Positions 46,221 to 54,663 are shown, counted from the first letter of the stretch. The stretch is DNA of 64,000 bases from Butyrivibrio sp. XPD2002 (GCF_000423945.1 NZ_AUIY01000011.1:62001-126000), one strand, 5' to 3'. The notes: generated by a model from the letters alone, not told the origin. A program made the numbers and translations.

Positions 46221-47471
46221 TCACCCTAAAATAAAGCGAATTTTGGTAGCAGCCTTTTCTGCATTGGCGGCAGCCTCATCCGCATCCTTACCTGTAGCAA
46301 TGACATGTCCCCATCTGTCACCGCTATTTCTAAGACTTACTGCCCTATCTCCTGCAGATTTATATATGGATATTTCCGATACTCCCGGCAGCTTCTCTGC
46401 TTCATCTACGCCCTCGATAGCTTTGATAACACTACCCGGCGTAAGCTCGCCCTCTGCCTCTGCGGAATACAAAAATCTTATAGCCGAGCCCTCACTCTTT
46501 GTGTTCTGCCACTTTACATCGTCGCCCAGTGTAGATGAGATACAACAGTCTATAAGATCAACACCTGTAGAAAGCGGAACAAGTCTGGAGGTAATATAAT
46601 CTCCTCCAAGACGGGCTGCTATCTCAACAAGCTTTGCTCCCGTGGATGTAACTTTGATCTCTGTATGTGAAGGTCCGTTCTGGATACCCACGGCTTTTAT
46701 TGCAGCCATGGCTACTTTCCTGATATCCTCCTGAACCCCGACAGAAAGCCTGGAAGGCTCAGTATGCCCTGTCTCAACAAAGAAAGGAACTTCGGTGACC
46801 ATTTTATCTGTTATGGTAATGATATGAGTATCCCCGTTAACAGTGAATGACTCCACGCTTACCTCAGGACCTTCCATAAACTCTTCAAGAAGGACCTCTC
46901 CGCTTCTTGAGTATTCCTTTGTGTAAGAATATATTCCAATAAGCTCCTCGCTTATCTCTTCTTCATTTCCATCAAAGCGGATTTGAAGCTCATCCATATC
47001 AACAAGAACAACGCCTCTGCTTGCTGCATTATCCGCAGGCTTACACACAAAGCGTCTTCCCAGCGCCTTCCTTGCCTCTTCAAATCCCTTCTTGTCAAAA
47101 ATCACGTGAAACTCCGGAATAGGTACTCCGCAGTCCTTCATTCTTCTTCTCATGGCAGCCTTGTCAGTTGCACAAATGGAATTCTCATAGGAGATATCAT
47201 TTTTCTTTCCAAGCTGCTCGTTGACCCAGGCAACAGTCCTGACCGGCATATCGCTGGTAGAAGTGATTATATAATCCGGCTGGTATTTCTTAGCAGCCTC
47301 AAGAACCGCTTCCTTATCGATTGTACTGATGCACAAAAATTCATCAGCGTCTTTTATTCCGACTGCCTCAGGATCGTAGTCAAGGGTGTATACATAAAGC
47401 CCCTTCTCCTTAGCCTTTTTTATTGCAGGTACCTGAAGTGCACTTGCACCAAGTATAAAAATCTTTTCCAT
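46221..47471 (-). CDS. ATP-grasp ligase of the pseudaminic acid gene group
   Basis: The 416-residue protein begins like a PurK/carbamoyl-phosphate-synthase relative (KIFILGASALQVPAIKKAKE). The ATP-grasp core contains CGVPIPEFHVIF, RRFVCKPADNAASRGVVLV (ATP-binding Lys and Gly-rich loop), VLLEEFMEGPEVSVESF and HTEIKVTSTGAKLVEIAARLGGDY (metal ligands Glu and Asn/Asp). ATP-grasp enzymes join a carboxylate to an amine or thiol through an acyl phosphate. Here it follows pseG by 6 nt, so it may attach an amino acid or similar group to a nonulosonic acid or precursor. The substrate is unknown, and N-terminal PurT-like formylation is another option. Confidence 0.72.
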   Translation of the reverse strand: MEKIFILGASALQVPAIKKAKEKGLYVYTLDYDPEAVGIKDADEFLCISTIDKEAVLEAAKKYQPDYIITSTSDMPVRTVAWVNEQLGKKNDISYENSICATDKAAMRRRMKDCGVPIPEFHVIFDKKGFEEARKALGRRFVCKPADNAASRGVVLVDMDELQIRFDGNEEEISEELIGIYSYTKEYSRSGEVLLEEFMEGPEVSVESFTVNGDTHIITITDKMVTEVPFFVETGHTEPSRLSVGVQEDIRKVAMAAIKAVGIQNGPSHTEIKVTSTGAKLVEIAARLGGDYITSRLVPLSTGVDLIDCCISSTLGDDVKWQNTKSEGSAIRFLYSAEAEGELTPGSVIKAIEGVDEAEKLPGVSEISIYKSAGDRAVSLRNSGDRWGHVIATGKDADEAAANAEKAATKIRFILG

Positions 47472-47477
47472 AAATCC

Positions 47478-48653
47478 TTACATCTCCGTCAAAACTTCCG
47501 CTATTCTGTCTGCTCCCTGACCGTCAATCAGCCTCTTAAGCCTGTTAGATATCTCCAGTCTCTCAGTGGTATCCATGGATTGAACCTCTTCCACATAAGT
47601 CAGTATCGCCGTAAGTGCTTCATTTACATCATCTCTGAAATCCCCCGCATAGGGCACATATCCCTGATTGGCAAAATACAAAGCGTCCGGCTCCTGGTTT
47701 TCTGCAAACACAAAGCTTATGGACAGCACTCCTACAGAGCACAGTTCATAAAGTGTTGTGCCTGCCGGGGTTATGGCAACATCGCAGCTGCTCATGATGT
47801 CCGCAACATTAGACACGTTCTGGTGAAGCACCACATAACCGTCCTCTATATACTGCTGGATCTTCTCAGTTACCCTGTAGAATCTTCCTGCCAGCAGATG
47901 GATCTTCTTATTTCTGTCTTCCTTAAAGTGCAGCTCAGGATCCCTGATTATAGCAGAGGCTATTATTTCCGATAGGCCCATGCTGTCAGCACCACCTGTT
48001 GTAAGGAAAATATTGTTAAGCTCATCTGTCTTATAGCCATAGGTTCTGTGGACGCCCTCAAAGGCCTCCTTATTCTCATTGGCTACAAGATCAATATTTT
48101 TTATAAGCTCACCATCTGTACCGAATCTCTCAGCGGAGCTTATGAATCCGGATCCTTCAGTGGTCCTGCTCTTTTGGACAAACTGCTCCCTTATGGGAAT
48201 ATACTTTGTACCAAGAAGGAATTTGGGAGAAAGCTCTCCGTAGAATTCCTCATATCCAAGTCCCGGCGCTCCCGGACTGTAGTTTAATATCGCACTTGCA
48301 GGAAATACTTCCTTTTGCATGTCATCCACATACATGGTCCTGATTCCATTGGATTCCAGTATCCGTATATATTCAGGTGTCGCATAGTAGCTGTCAACAA
48401 GGATTCTGTCTATCTCCTCTTCATGCAGAAAATCAAGGAGAACAATAATTTCCTCCTCCATTTTTCGCCAGTTACTTTCAAGAACATGAAAGGGATATTC
48501 GTCCTGTATATATGGGACTATATTATTGTCCGCAGACACAAAAACGACAGAGCATCCCATTTGCTGCAGGCTTCCGGCTATCGTCCTGCAGCGCATAATA
48601 TGCCCCGTCGCTACTATTTCATTTGCATCCACACGAATTGCTATTTTATTCAA
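47478..48653 (-). CDS. pseG: PseG-like UDP-sugar hydrolase of the pseudaminic acid pathway
   Basis: The 391-residue protein has the GT28-like fold. IAIRVDANEIVATGHIMRCRTIA is the PseG N-terminal motif with the catalytic His in TGHIMRC; VDSYYATPEYI, MYVDDMQK, NYSPGA and LTTGGADSMGL follow. PseG removes UDP from UDP-2,4-diacetamido-2,4,6-trideoxy-L-altrose to give the sugar condensed by PseI. I place the start at TTG 48653: GGAG lies 5 nt upstream, homology begins here, and it overlaps the pseI stop by 8 nt, which fits coupling. A GTG at 48680 would add nine non-homologous residues. The protein is longer than typical PseG (about 280-350). Confidence 0.8.
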   Translation of the reverse strand: MNKIAIRVDANEIVATGHIMRCRTIAGSLQQMGCSVVFVSADNNIVPYIQDEYPFHVLESNWRKMEEEIIVLLDFLHEEEIDRILVDSYYATPEYIRILESNGIRTMYVDDMQKEVFPASAILNYSPGAPGLGYEEFYGELSPKFLLGTKYIPIREQFVQKSRTTEGSGFISSAERFGTDGELIKNIDLVANENKEAFEGVHRTYGYKTDELNNIFLTTGGADSMGLSEIIASAIIRDPELHFKEDRNKKIHLLAGRFYRVTEKIQQYIEDGYVVLHQNVSNVADIMSSCDVAITPAGTTLYELCSVGVLSISFVFAENQEPDALYFANQGYVPYAGDFRDDVNEALTAILTYVEEVQSMDTTERLEISNRLKRLIDGQGADRIAEVLTEM

Positions 48654-49683
48654 TGCTACTCCAATCCAGCGGTGTTCCACGAGTTAGCTTCTGTTTTGCT
48701 TTTCTTCCAAGCACCTCATCGTAGTGCTTTGGCTTCATTCCCTGAATGTTGTAAGAGCGGATACTGCGAACATTTTTATCTGTGAAAACTTCGCCTTCCT
48801 CCATATCCTCTACCACAAAAAGAGATCTGCGGTTGGTGTATTCACCTGCCTCAGCCTCTGTCGGTCCATAGAAAATCTGACCGAGAGCAAGCTCTGCATC
48901 ATGAACACCCTTGACCATATCTGCAAATTCAGCAGGCTCCATAGAAAATGCTGAATCAGCTGAAGGAAGATCTCTGCTCAAACAGAAATGCTTTTCAATA
49001 ACAACAGCACCAAGTGCAGCAGCTGCAATGGCAGCGGTTCCACCCATCGAATGATCGGAAAGACCAACCGGCACCTTGAACTTTTCTCGCATATCAGGAA
49101 TAGTTCTAAGGTTCAGATCCGCTGAAACTGTAGGATAAACGCTACAGCATTTCAGAATGATAATGTCATTATTACCCTCGGATCTTATGGCATCAATGGC
49201 CTCCTGAATCTCTTCCTCTGAGCCCATTCCGGTAGACATGATGATGGGTTTACCGGTTCTCGCAATATATTTGATAAGCGGAATATCCACAAGCTCAAAG
49301 GATGCTATCTTGTAGAATTCCTCCCCGATGTTTTCAAGATAATCAACAGATGTTGTGTCAAAAGGAGTAGAAAGAAAATCTATTCCGCACTCCTCACATT
49401 TTTTCTTTATAGGCTCCATCCACTCCCAAGGAGTATAGGCTTCCTTATAAAGGTCGTGGAGATTATATCCGTCCCATAGGCCACCGTGAATCTTAAAGGC
49501 CTCGGCATCACAATCAATAGTGATGGTATCCGCAGTATAGGTCTGTGTCTTAAGACAGTCAGCTCCTGACTTGGCAGCGGCCTCAACTATCTTAAGGGCA
49601 TTTTCAAGAGAGCCACCGTGATTGGCACTCATCTCAGCGATCATATATGCTCTGTTGTTTTTAAGACATTCTTTTAATTTCAT
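48646..49683 (-). CDS. pseI: Pseudaminic acid synthase PseI (NeuB family)
   Basis: The 345-residue enzyme condenses a 6-deoxy trideoxyhexose with phosphoenolpyruvate. The NeuB barrel starts with YMIAEMSANHGGSLENAL. KTQTYTADTITID, GGLWDGYNLHDLYKEAYTPW, IDFLSTPFDTTSVDYLE, YKIASFELVDIPLI, STGMGSEEEI, LKCCSVYP, GLSDHSMGG and VIEKHFCLSR resemble PseI more than sialic acid synthase NeuB. The GLWDGY-LY-A-TPW segment is characteristic. The C-terminal SAF/antifreeze-like domain contains RRSLFVVEDMEEGEVF and NVRSIRS. The gene lies 10 nt after pseF; its stop overlaps the pseG start. Confidence 0.88.
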   Translation of the reverse strand: MKLKECLKNNRAYMIAEMSANHGGSLENALKIVEAAAKSGADCLKTQTYTADTITIDCDAEAFKIHGGLWDGYNLHDLYKEAYTPWEWMEPIKKKCEECGIDFLSTPFDTTSVDYLENIGEEFYKIASFELVDIPLIKYIARTGKPIIMSTGMGSEEEIQEAIDAIRSEGNNDIIILKCCSVYPTVSADLNLRTIPDMREKFKVPVGLSDHSMGGTAAIAAAALGAVVIEKHFCLSRDLPSADSAFSMEPAEFADMVKGVHDAELALGQIFYGPTEAEAGEYTNRRSLFVVEDMEEGEVFTDKNVRSIRSYNIQGMKPKHYDEVLGRKAKQKLTRGTPLDWSSIE

Positions 49684-49693
49684 AAAACCTCAT

Positions 49694-50398
49694 TTACTTC
49701 AGTATTCCCTGCTCAGTAAGGAATCTGTACTTTAGTTCAGCCAGCAGCCAGTCGCTCTCATTATCTATATCCTGCGACTCCACCGGATCAATGATATACG
49801 GTATGGACCTTTCCATAGTGGTATCCTTCTGAATTCTGAAGGCATCATTTCTGAAAATATAGAACTGTCCACATTCGTGGTACTGTTTCTGAAGATCCTG
49901 GCTTCTTGTAGTTGCATACTCAGGATGAAGCATCTTCACAAGTCCCTTATCATCAATGAACAGTCCTCTCTGTGGCGGATAGGAAAACTCCTGCATTGGA
50001 ACAATGGACTCAGCACCTGATTTCACAAGCTCATCCATGGCCTCCTTAAGCTTCCTTGCAGTAACAAAGGGAGCTGTGGGATAAATGCAGCATCCATATT
50101 CGAAGGATTGTCCCTTCTCTTCGTATCTGTCCAGAACCTCCAGGAGAACGTCTGCTGTGGTAGCAGTGTCCGTGGAAGTCTCTGCTGATCTGAAGAAAGG
50201 AACACTGGCTCCTGCTGCCCTGGATATCTCGGCTATCTCTTCATCATCTGTAGATACCATGACTTCATCAAAGATGCCTGATTGCAGGGCTGCTTCTATC
50301 GAATAATTTATTATCGGTTTGCCGTTAAATATTTTTATATTTTTACGCGGGATTCGTTTGCTGCCACCGCGTGCTGTTATTATTGCTATCGCGCTCAT
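49694..50398 (-). CDS. pseF: CMP-nonulosonate cytidylyltransferase PseF
   Basis: The 234-residue enzyme activates the nine-carbon sugar with CTP. The N-terminal IAIITARGGSKRIPRKNIK is the CTP-binding loop, VMVSTDDEEIAEISRAAGA gives the metal site, and VPFFRSAETSTDTATTADV, CCIYPTAPFVTARKL and YHECGQFYIFR follow. DIDNESDWLLAELKY carries the C-terminal Asp ligands. The overall pattern fits PseF better than NeuA. GAGGG lies 5 nt before the ATG and overlaps the end of a small upstream frame. First of the pseF-pseI-pseG-ATP-grasp set. Confidence 0.88.
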   Translation of the reverse strand: MSAIAIITARGGSKRIPRKNIKIFNGKPIINYSIEAALQSGIFDEVMVSTDDEEIAEISRAAGASVPFFRSAETSTDTATTADVLLEVLDRYEEKGQSFEYGCCIYPTAPFVTARKLKEAMDELVKSGAESIVPMQEFSYPPQRGLFIDDKGLVKMLHPEYATTRSQDLQKQYHECGQFYIFRNDAFRIQKDTTMERSIPYIIDPVESQDIDNESDWLLAELKYRFLTEQGILK

Positions 50399-50405
50399 AA
50401 AGCCC

Positions 50406-50507
50406 TCATCTGCCAGCTTCCCGGAAGGAAAGAAATAGGCTTCTTATTTTTGTCCCTAACGGGCGAACCCCCGCAAATTGCAGGGATTCCGTTTTATCGT
50501 TATTCAT
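50406..50507 (-). CDS. Possible 33-residue leader peptide/small protein before pseF
   Basis: An ATG at 50507 with GAGG 6 nt upstream opens a 33-codon frame ending 7 nt before pseF, so that its stop overlaps the pseF ribosome binding site. Coding for MNNDKTESLQ then a basic half (VRPLGTKIRSLFLSF). A GC-rich hairpin (around 50469-50486) lies inside it. It sits directly downstream of a good -10 element. It may be a coupling or attenuating leader peptide, or chance. Confidence 0.35.
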   Translation of the reverse strand: MNNDKTESLQFAGVRPLGTKIRSLFLSFREAGR

Positions 50508-50540
50508 TGTTTACCTCTTTTCAAAGCATAATTCTAACAA

Positions 50541-50569
50541 ATTATACTACACTTAAAAAACTCTTAAAA
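50541..50569 (-). promoter_or_regulatory. Candidate promoter of the pse operon
   Basis: TTTTAA (50569-50564) and a perfect TATAAT (50546-50541) are 17 nt apart on the minus strand, about 145 nt before pseF. Confidence 0.5.
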
Positions 50570-50759
50570 GCTTTACTTTAGCCTGTTTTTGAAAAAAAGC
50601 AGCCCCATAGCAGAGAATTTGCTCATACTCCGTTATGGCAAGCCCCTCAAAAATACCCTTGCTGTCCTTCCGTATGCTAAAAAAATTCTCCATCATACTC
50701 ATCATAAGAGTCTTCCCAAATCTGCGTGGTCTGGTAATCCGAACAATCCTAATCCACAC
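50553..50759 (-). pseudogene. Remnant of an AAA-ATPase-like (PF09820) gene
   Basis: The 68-codon frame contains ITRPRRFGKTLMMSMMENFF followed by SIRKDSKGIFEGLAI. This closely matches the N-terminal Walker A region of the predicted AAA-ATPase/PD-(D/E)XK proteins (PF09820), which are abundant in Lachnospiraceae and about 500-570 residues long. Homology stops after about 45 residues, no start region is visible upstream, and the rest of the gene is missing. It is a decayed fragment, marking an old insertion or loss between the pse operon and the accessory patch. The candidate pse promoter lies at its 3' end. Confidence 0.7.
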
Positions 50760-50835
50760 TGTTCAATATATATGCTACCACAAATCGTTTTAAACTTCAG
50801 TGGAATTGTTAAACTGCATGAATTATGACACAGTG

Positions 50836-51246
50836 TTAAGAATTCTCTACTATGTCATCAGCATTACATTCAAGTACGCTTGCCAGACGCTTAACTATCC
50901 TGTACTGCGCGCGGGAGATGTCGCGTTTTCCTTGTTCATAGGCGCATATTGACTCTACAGAAATTCCTGCCCTTTTGGCGAGCTCTTCCTGGGATAAATC
51001 TGCCAGTTTCCTGTGCTTTGCCAGTAATGTTTCTGCGTTATCAGTATGTTTTTCTTCAAAAAATTCTGCGAGTGTTATTCCAAAAGCCATGCACATTTTT
51101 TCTATGGCTTCCATTGGAGGTGCAAGCTCTTTATTATACCAGGTTGCCATGGAGGATTGAGGGATTTTAGCGTTTTTCGCAAGACGGTATACAGACCACC
51201 CTCTCTCATTTCTAAGTTCTGTTATTCTGCCTAAGATATCAAACAT
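50836..51246 (-). CDS. Double-HTH XRE-family regulator
   Basis: The 136-residue protein consists of two consecutive Cro/C1-type HTH domains with little else. The first (residues 3-64: ITELRNERGWSVYRLAKNAK, then IPQSSMATWYNKELAPP) and the second (71-134: LSQEELAKRAGISVESICAYEQGKRDIS) each show five-helix spacing. Two DNA-binding domains in one chain could let a monomer recognise both half sites or two operators. GAAGG lies 7 nt before ATG. The gene is isolated, downstream of a large surface protein gene. Target operators are unknown. Confidence 0.8.
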   Translation of the reverse strand: MFDILGRITELRNERGWSVYRLAKNAKIPQSSMATWYNKELAPPMEAIEKMCMAFGITLAEFFEEKHTDNAETLLAKHRKLADLSQEELAKRAGISVESICAYEQGKRDISRAQYRIVKRLASVLECNADDIVENS

Positions 51247-51277
51247 AACATGCCTTCTCTTTCGTTTTATTTACAGC

Positions 51278-51304
51278 GAAGGAGCGGGCATAGCCCGCTC
51301 CTTC
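51278..51304 (-). terminator. Strong GC-rich hairpin after the surface-protein gene
   Basis: GAAGGAGCGGGC and GCCCGCTCCTTC form a perfect 12-bp stem with a 3-nt loop. The minus-strand continuation is GCTGTAAATAAAACG, not a strong U-tract, so it is either an atypical terminator or a 3'-end stabilising hairpin. Confidence 0.5.
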
Positions 51305-51331
51305 TAAAAGTGATTGAAGAAAAGTAATCTT

Positions 51332-51350
51332 ACATGAGGTAACCTCATGT
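51332..51350 (-). repeat. Short perfect hairpin near the surface-protein stop codon
   Basis: ACATGAGG-TTA-CCTCATGT is a perfect 8-bp stem with a 3-nt loop, 24 nt beyond the stop codon of the large surface protein. With the larger hairpin next to it, it forms a structured 3' end. Confidence 0.5.
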
Positions 51351-51373
51351 GAAGGTTTTCCTATGAATGGCAA

Positions 51374-54300
51374 TTACTTAACCTTTGTCTTTCCGTTCTT
51401 TACAGTACTAAGGTTGTTAAGGATTTCCTTATTCTTCTTCTTGTGACTACCTGAGCACTTAATCTTTCCACCCTTCTTAAGCTTCTTGAAGGACTTAGCC
51501 ATCTTCTTTGTGAGCTTGGTTCCCTTAATCTTAACGTTCTTAACCTTACTCTTTTCGAAAGCCTTAGGATCGATTCTCTTGATGTTCTTTCTGATAGTAA
51601 CTGTCTTAACCTTAGTATCCTTGAATGCTCTAGCATCGATACCAACTACCTTGTATACATTACCTGAAAGGTCTGTATATGTCTCAGGGATGTCAGCCTT
51701 TGTTGCATTCTTATCTGAAGGTCCTTCGTACTCAACTTCGGGTGCGCTTGCGTTTGCATCAGTTACCTTGAAGCCAGTCTTGTTGCCGTTTGCATCAACG
51801 AGCTCTGTGCCTGCTGCTGCAGGAGTATCCTTAGCTGAACCGTCAGCTGCCTTAGCCTCTTCTTCAGCCTTCTTCTTAGCTTCTTCGTCAGCCTTCTTCT
51901 TAGCTTCCTCATCAGCCGTCTTCTTAGCTTCTACAGCCTGTGCAATCTTATCTGTTGCAGCCTTAAGTTCAGCATCTGTAGCATCCTTACTCTTCGCTGC
52001 TGCTACTGCATCATTTGCTTTCTTAATTGTTTCGTCTGTAGGATTTGCCAGTGCTGCATCTGCTGCAGCTTCTGCTTCTGCAATAGCTGCTTCCTTAAGT
52101 CTAATCTTCTCAACTTCAGGTGCAAGCTCTTCGAATGTGTTCTCAGCAAAAGCAACTGCTTTTTCTGCGGCTTCTACTTTTCCTTCTGCTGTTTCTACAG
52201 CTCTTTCTGCTGCTTTTACAGCTGCATCTGCCTCATCAGATTTTGCACCTGCTGCTTTAGCTTCTTTCAATGCAGTATTAGCTGCTTCAAGGGCATCCTG
52301 AGCTGCTTTAAGATCTGTCTGTGCCTGTGTAAGAGCATCATCTGCTGCCTTAAGATTCTCAGCTGTGGGATCATCTTTTGCCTTGTTTGCTGCTGCTACA
52401 GCCTCGTCTGCTGCTTTACTTGCACTCTCAGCATTGGTTGTAGCTTCATCTGCATTCTGAAGAGCTGTTTCTGCTGCTTCAAGAGCACCAGAATTTTCTT
52501 TAATTGAAGCGAAAGTAACTTCAACTGAATAAACAACTGTATTTTCTGTGTATTCACCCTTAACCTTAACACCCTTTGAAACCTTAAGGGCTGTAGCCAA
52601 ACCACCAGTAACAGACACATAATCAGGCTTTGTAGATGTCCATGTCATCTTACTTGTGAGATCTGTATTACCCATGGCTGCGACTATCTGATATGTCTCA
52701 CCTACTTCTGCTGTTGTGATTTCCTTTGTAGCAGCAGTCTCTCCATCTTGAATATCTACACCCTTGCTATTGATTGTAACCTCATATTTATCTGCATTAA
52801 GTGTGATTTCTGCCGGCTCACCAACCTGCTCATTATCAATCTTCCAAATTACATTAACTTTTATTTCACCAGTAGTAGCCTTTGTAGCCTTAACAGTATT
52901 ACCACTAAGTGTAAAGTATGCTTTGTGTTCTCCTGAAAGTTCAAGAGTTCCTTCAGATGAAGCTGTTCCATTCTTTTTTCTAGTAATTGTTGCACTCTGT
53001 CCGAAGTATAGAGTAGGCTTATCTGCAGAAAGCGCATATTTATCTTCAACCGCTGTCTTTTCTTTTACAGTTACTACGAAAGGAACGCCAACGCTTTCTC
53101 CATCGACTAATGCATAGATATTTGCTGTGCTGTCCTTTTTTGCATCAGCAGCTACAGAGATATTACCATTATTAACAGTAACCTTTTCATTTCCTGTTAC
53201 TTTCCATGTAATTGTGCCTGGAATCTTTGAGCCATCTGTATATGTATAAGTAACTTTAAGTGATTCACCCTGAACAATATCGGCTGTTGTTTTTGTTTTA
53301 CTTCCAACAAAATATGCTGCTTCTTTTTCAGGAATAGCAGTTACAGTTACATTTACTGTAATTGTCTCATTTACTGTTTTTTTAGTATTTGCATCTACAT
53401 AAGAATATGAGCCCTTAACACCAGCTGTTCCTGCCTTCAGAGCTGTTATACTGCCATTTGATCCAACTTCTATAACAGACTCATCAAGACTTTCCCATGC
53501 AACATTTACATTTGATTCACCGTATGTCATGCTAAATACGGATGTTGCACCTTCTTCCATTTCCGCCGATGCTTTATGTTCATTAATTACTACAGACCGT
53601 CCATCAACCGCTAATGCGATTTCAGCGGGAACTATCGGCTCCTGATCATCAGCAACCACAAAGCTTTGAGTAGCAGCCAAAGACAGGTCGGCATTCATTT
53701 TCCATGTTCCAACAGCCATCGCAGGTACAGGTGCTGGAGTCTGAGCTTCAGTCATATTTGTCTGTTTCTTACCAGTCACCTTACCATTACTGCTAACTGT
53801 AATAAATTCATCATCTCCAGCTTTTGCGGCCCAAGTAATGTTCTTTTCTACCGGAGCCCCATCATTCCACAAGATTATAGTTGCATCATCGCCAACGTCA
53901 AGCTCAGCATAATCTTTTGATTCCGCATTTATTGAATCTCCGTCCGGATTGGTAACTGCAAAATCATCACCTATTCCAACTACGTTAAATGCATATGACT
54001 GAGTTGCAATAACTTTATTATTTTGATCTTTCAAGTCCACTGTAGCAACATAGGATCCTGCTTTCGCAGTCGTCCCCTGACCGGTAACAACAGCTATGGT
54101 ACCACTTACAGTACTACTCTTTTTACTACTATCTACATCATTTGAGAAAGTATTATCATCGATCGCGAACCCAGTTGCATCTTTACCCGTCTCATCTTTT
54201 ATAGAAACAGTAGCCTTTGGCGCTAAAACAGTTTCTGTAATCGAATCTGTATAAGTAACTGTAGATGTAAGTGTAAGACCATTTTTACCATTTCCACTTA

Positions 54301-54511
54301 ACGCATCATTTTTTGCGAACAGCTCTCTTGTTGGTATATTTTTTACCCTATTTGCAGCAGACAGTGTTCCCATCTCATTGACTCCCGCAGTCGTTTCACC
54401 TTCTGCTTGCGCCACTATCGCCGTAAACGGAGCCGCGACTACTCCACTCAGGTTACTTACAGCCAGTGCTCCAGCAAGAGCATACGACCATAACTTCTTG
54501 TTTTTCCTCAT
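51374..54511 (-). CDS. Large secreted surface protein with Ig-like (BIG2) domains, Ala-rich coil and LRR_5 end
   Basis: The 1045-residue protein has a signal peptide (residues 1-36, WSYALAGALAVSNLSGVVAA). Several bacterial Ig-like domains follow (about 90-690), with BIG2-like stretches such as SNGKVTGKKQT, SNGSITALKAGTAGV and GGLATALKVSKGV. Residues 700-890 form an Ala/Glu/Lys/Asp-rich helical coil containing three near copies of KKADEEA. The end (about 925-1045) has a BspA-type leucine-rich repeat pattern (VVGIDARAFKDTKVKTVTI) and a Lys-rich tail. No LPXTG motif is seen, so retention may be by charge. It is an adhesin-like or wall-associated protein. It has its own promoter with near-consensus -35/-10 and a GGGAG ribosome binding site 9 nt before ATG. 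Confidence 0.82.
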   Translation of the reverse strand: MRKNKKLWSYALAGALAVSNLSGVVAAPFTAIVAQAEGETTAGVNEMGTLSAANRVKNIPTRELFAKNDALSGNGKNGLTLTSTVTYTDSITETVLAPKATVSIKDETGKDATGFAIDDNTFSNDVDSSKKSSTVSGTIAVVTGQGTTAKAGSYVATVDLKDQNNKVIATQSYAFNVVGIGDDFAVTNPDGDSINAESKDYAELDVGDDATIILWNDGAPVEKNITWAAKAGDDEFITVSSNGKVTGKKQTNMTEAQTPAPVPAMAVGTWKMNADLSLAATQSFVVADDQEPIVPAEIALAVDGRSVVINEHKASAEMEEGATSVFSMTYGESNVNVAWESLDESVIEVGSNGSITALKAGTAGVKGSYSYVDANTKKTVNETITVNVTVTAIPEKEAAYFVGSKTKTTADIVQGESLKVTYTYTDGSKIPGTITWKVTGNEKVTVNNGNISVAADAKKDSTANIYALVDGESVGVPFVVTVKEKTAVEDKYALSADKPTLYFGQSATITRKKNGTASSEGTLELSGEHKAYFTLSGNTVKATKATTGEIKVNVIWKIDNEQVGEPAEITLNADKYEVTINSKGVDIQDGETAATKEITTAEVGETYQIVAAMGNTDLTSKMTWTSTKPDYVSVTGGLATALKVSKGVKVKGEYTENTVVYSVEVTFASIKENSGALEAAETALQNADEATTNAESASKAADEAVAAANKAKDDPTAENLKAADDALTQAQTDLKAAQDALEAANTALKEAKAAGAKSDEADAAVKAAERAVETAEGKVEAAEKAVAFAENTFEELAPEVEKIRLKEAAIAEAEAAADAALANPTDETIKKANDAVAAAKSKDATDAELKAATDKIAQAVEAKKTADEEAKKKADEEAKKKAEEEAKAADGSAKDTPAAAGTELVDANGNKTGFKVTDANASAPEVEYEGPSDKNATKADIPETYTDLSGNVYKVVGIDARAFKDTKVKTVTIRKNIKRIDPKAFEKSKVKNVKIKGTKLTKKMAKSFKKLKKGGKIKCSGSHKKKNKEILNNLSTVKNGKTKVK

Positions 54512-54548
54512 GTTGTCATTCTCCCTTCATAAAAAAATTTTTCGTTAA

Positions 54549-54578
54549 AAAGATAATTTTTTGAAAATTCTTATCTTT
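54549..54578 (-). promoter_or_regulatory. Leader hairpin of the surface-protein gene
   Basis: AAAGATAA and TTATCTTT form a perfect 8-bp stem with a 14-nt loop just downstream of the promoter, followed by TTAACG. A 5' stabilising hairpin is likely; the U-tract is short. Confidence 0.4.
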
Positions 54579-54583
54579 AGCAT

Positions 54584-54613
54584 ATTTTATGCTCGAAAAA
54601 ATGTTAGTGTCAA
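54584..54613 (-). promoter_or_regulatory. Promoter of the surface-protein gene
   Basis: TTGACA (54613-54608), a perfect -35, and TAAAAT (54589-54584) are 18 nt apart on the minus strand. Confidence 0.7.
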
Positions 54614-54663
54614 TACAAGATTCTGATTATTAACATATTTTTTATAAATTGAAAGGACACGTT

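Noticed and set aside
46983..47975. 330-codon open frame on the plus strand
   Set aside because: Antisense to the ATP-grasp and pseG genes, whose motifs are unmistakable; Cys/His-rich composition is typical of shadow frames.
50282..50581. 99-codon plus-strand frame overlapping the pseF start
   Set aside because: Antisense to pseF and the small leader frame; no ribosome binding site.
51486..52301. 271-codon Ser/Ala-rich open frame on the plus strand
   Set aside because: It is the complement of the Ala/Glu-rich coil of the surface protein, which has a promoter, signal peptide and ribosome binding site.
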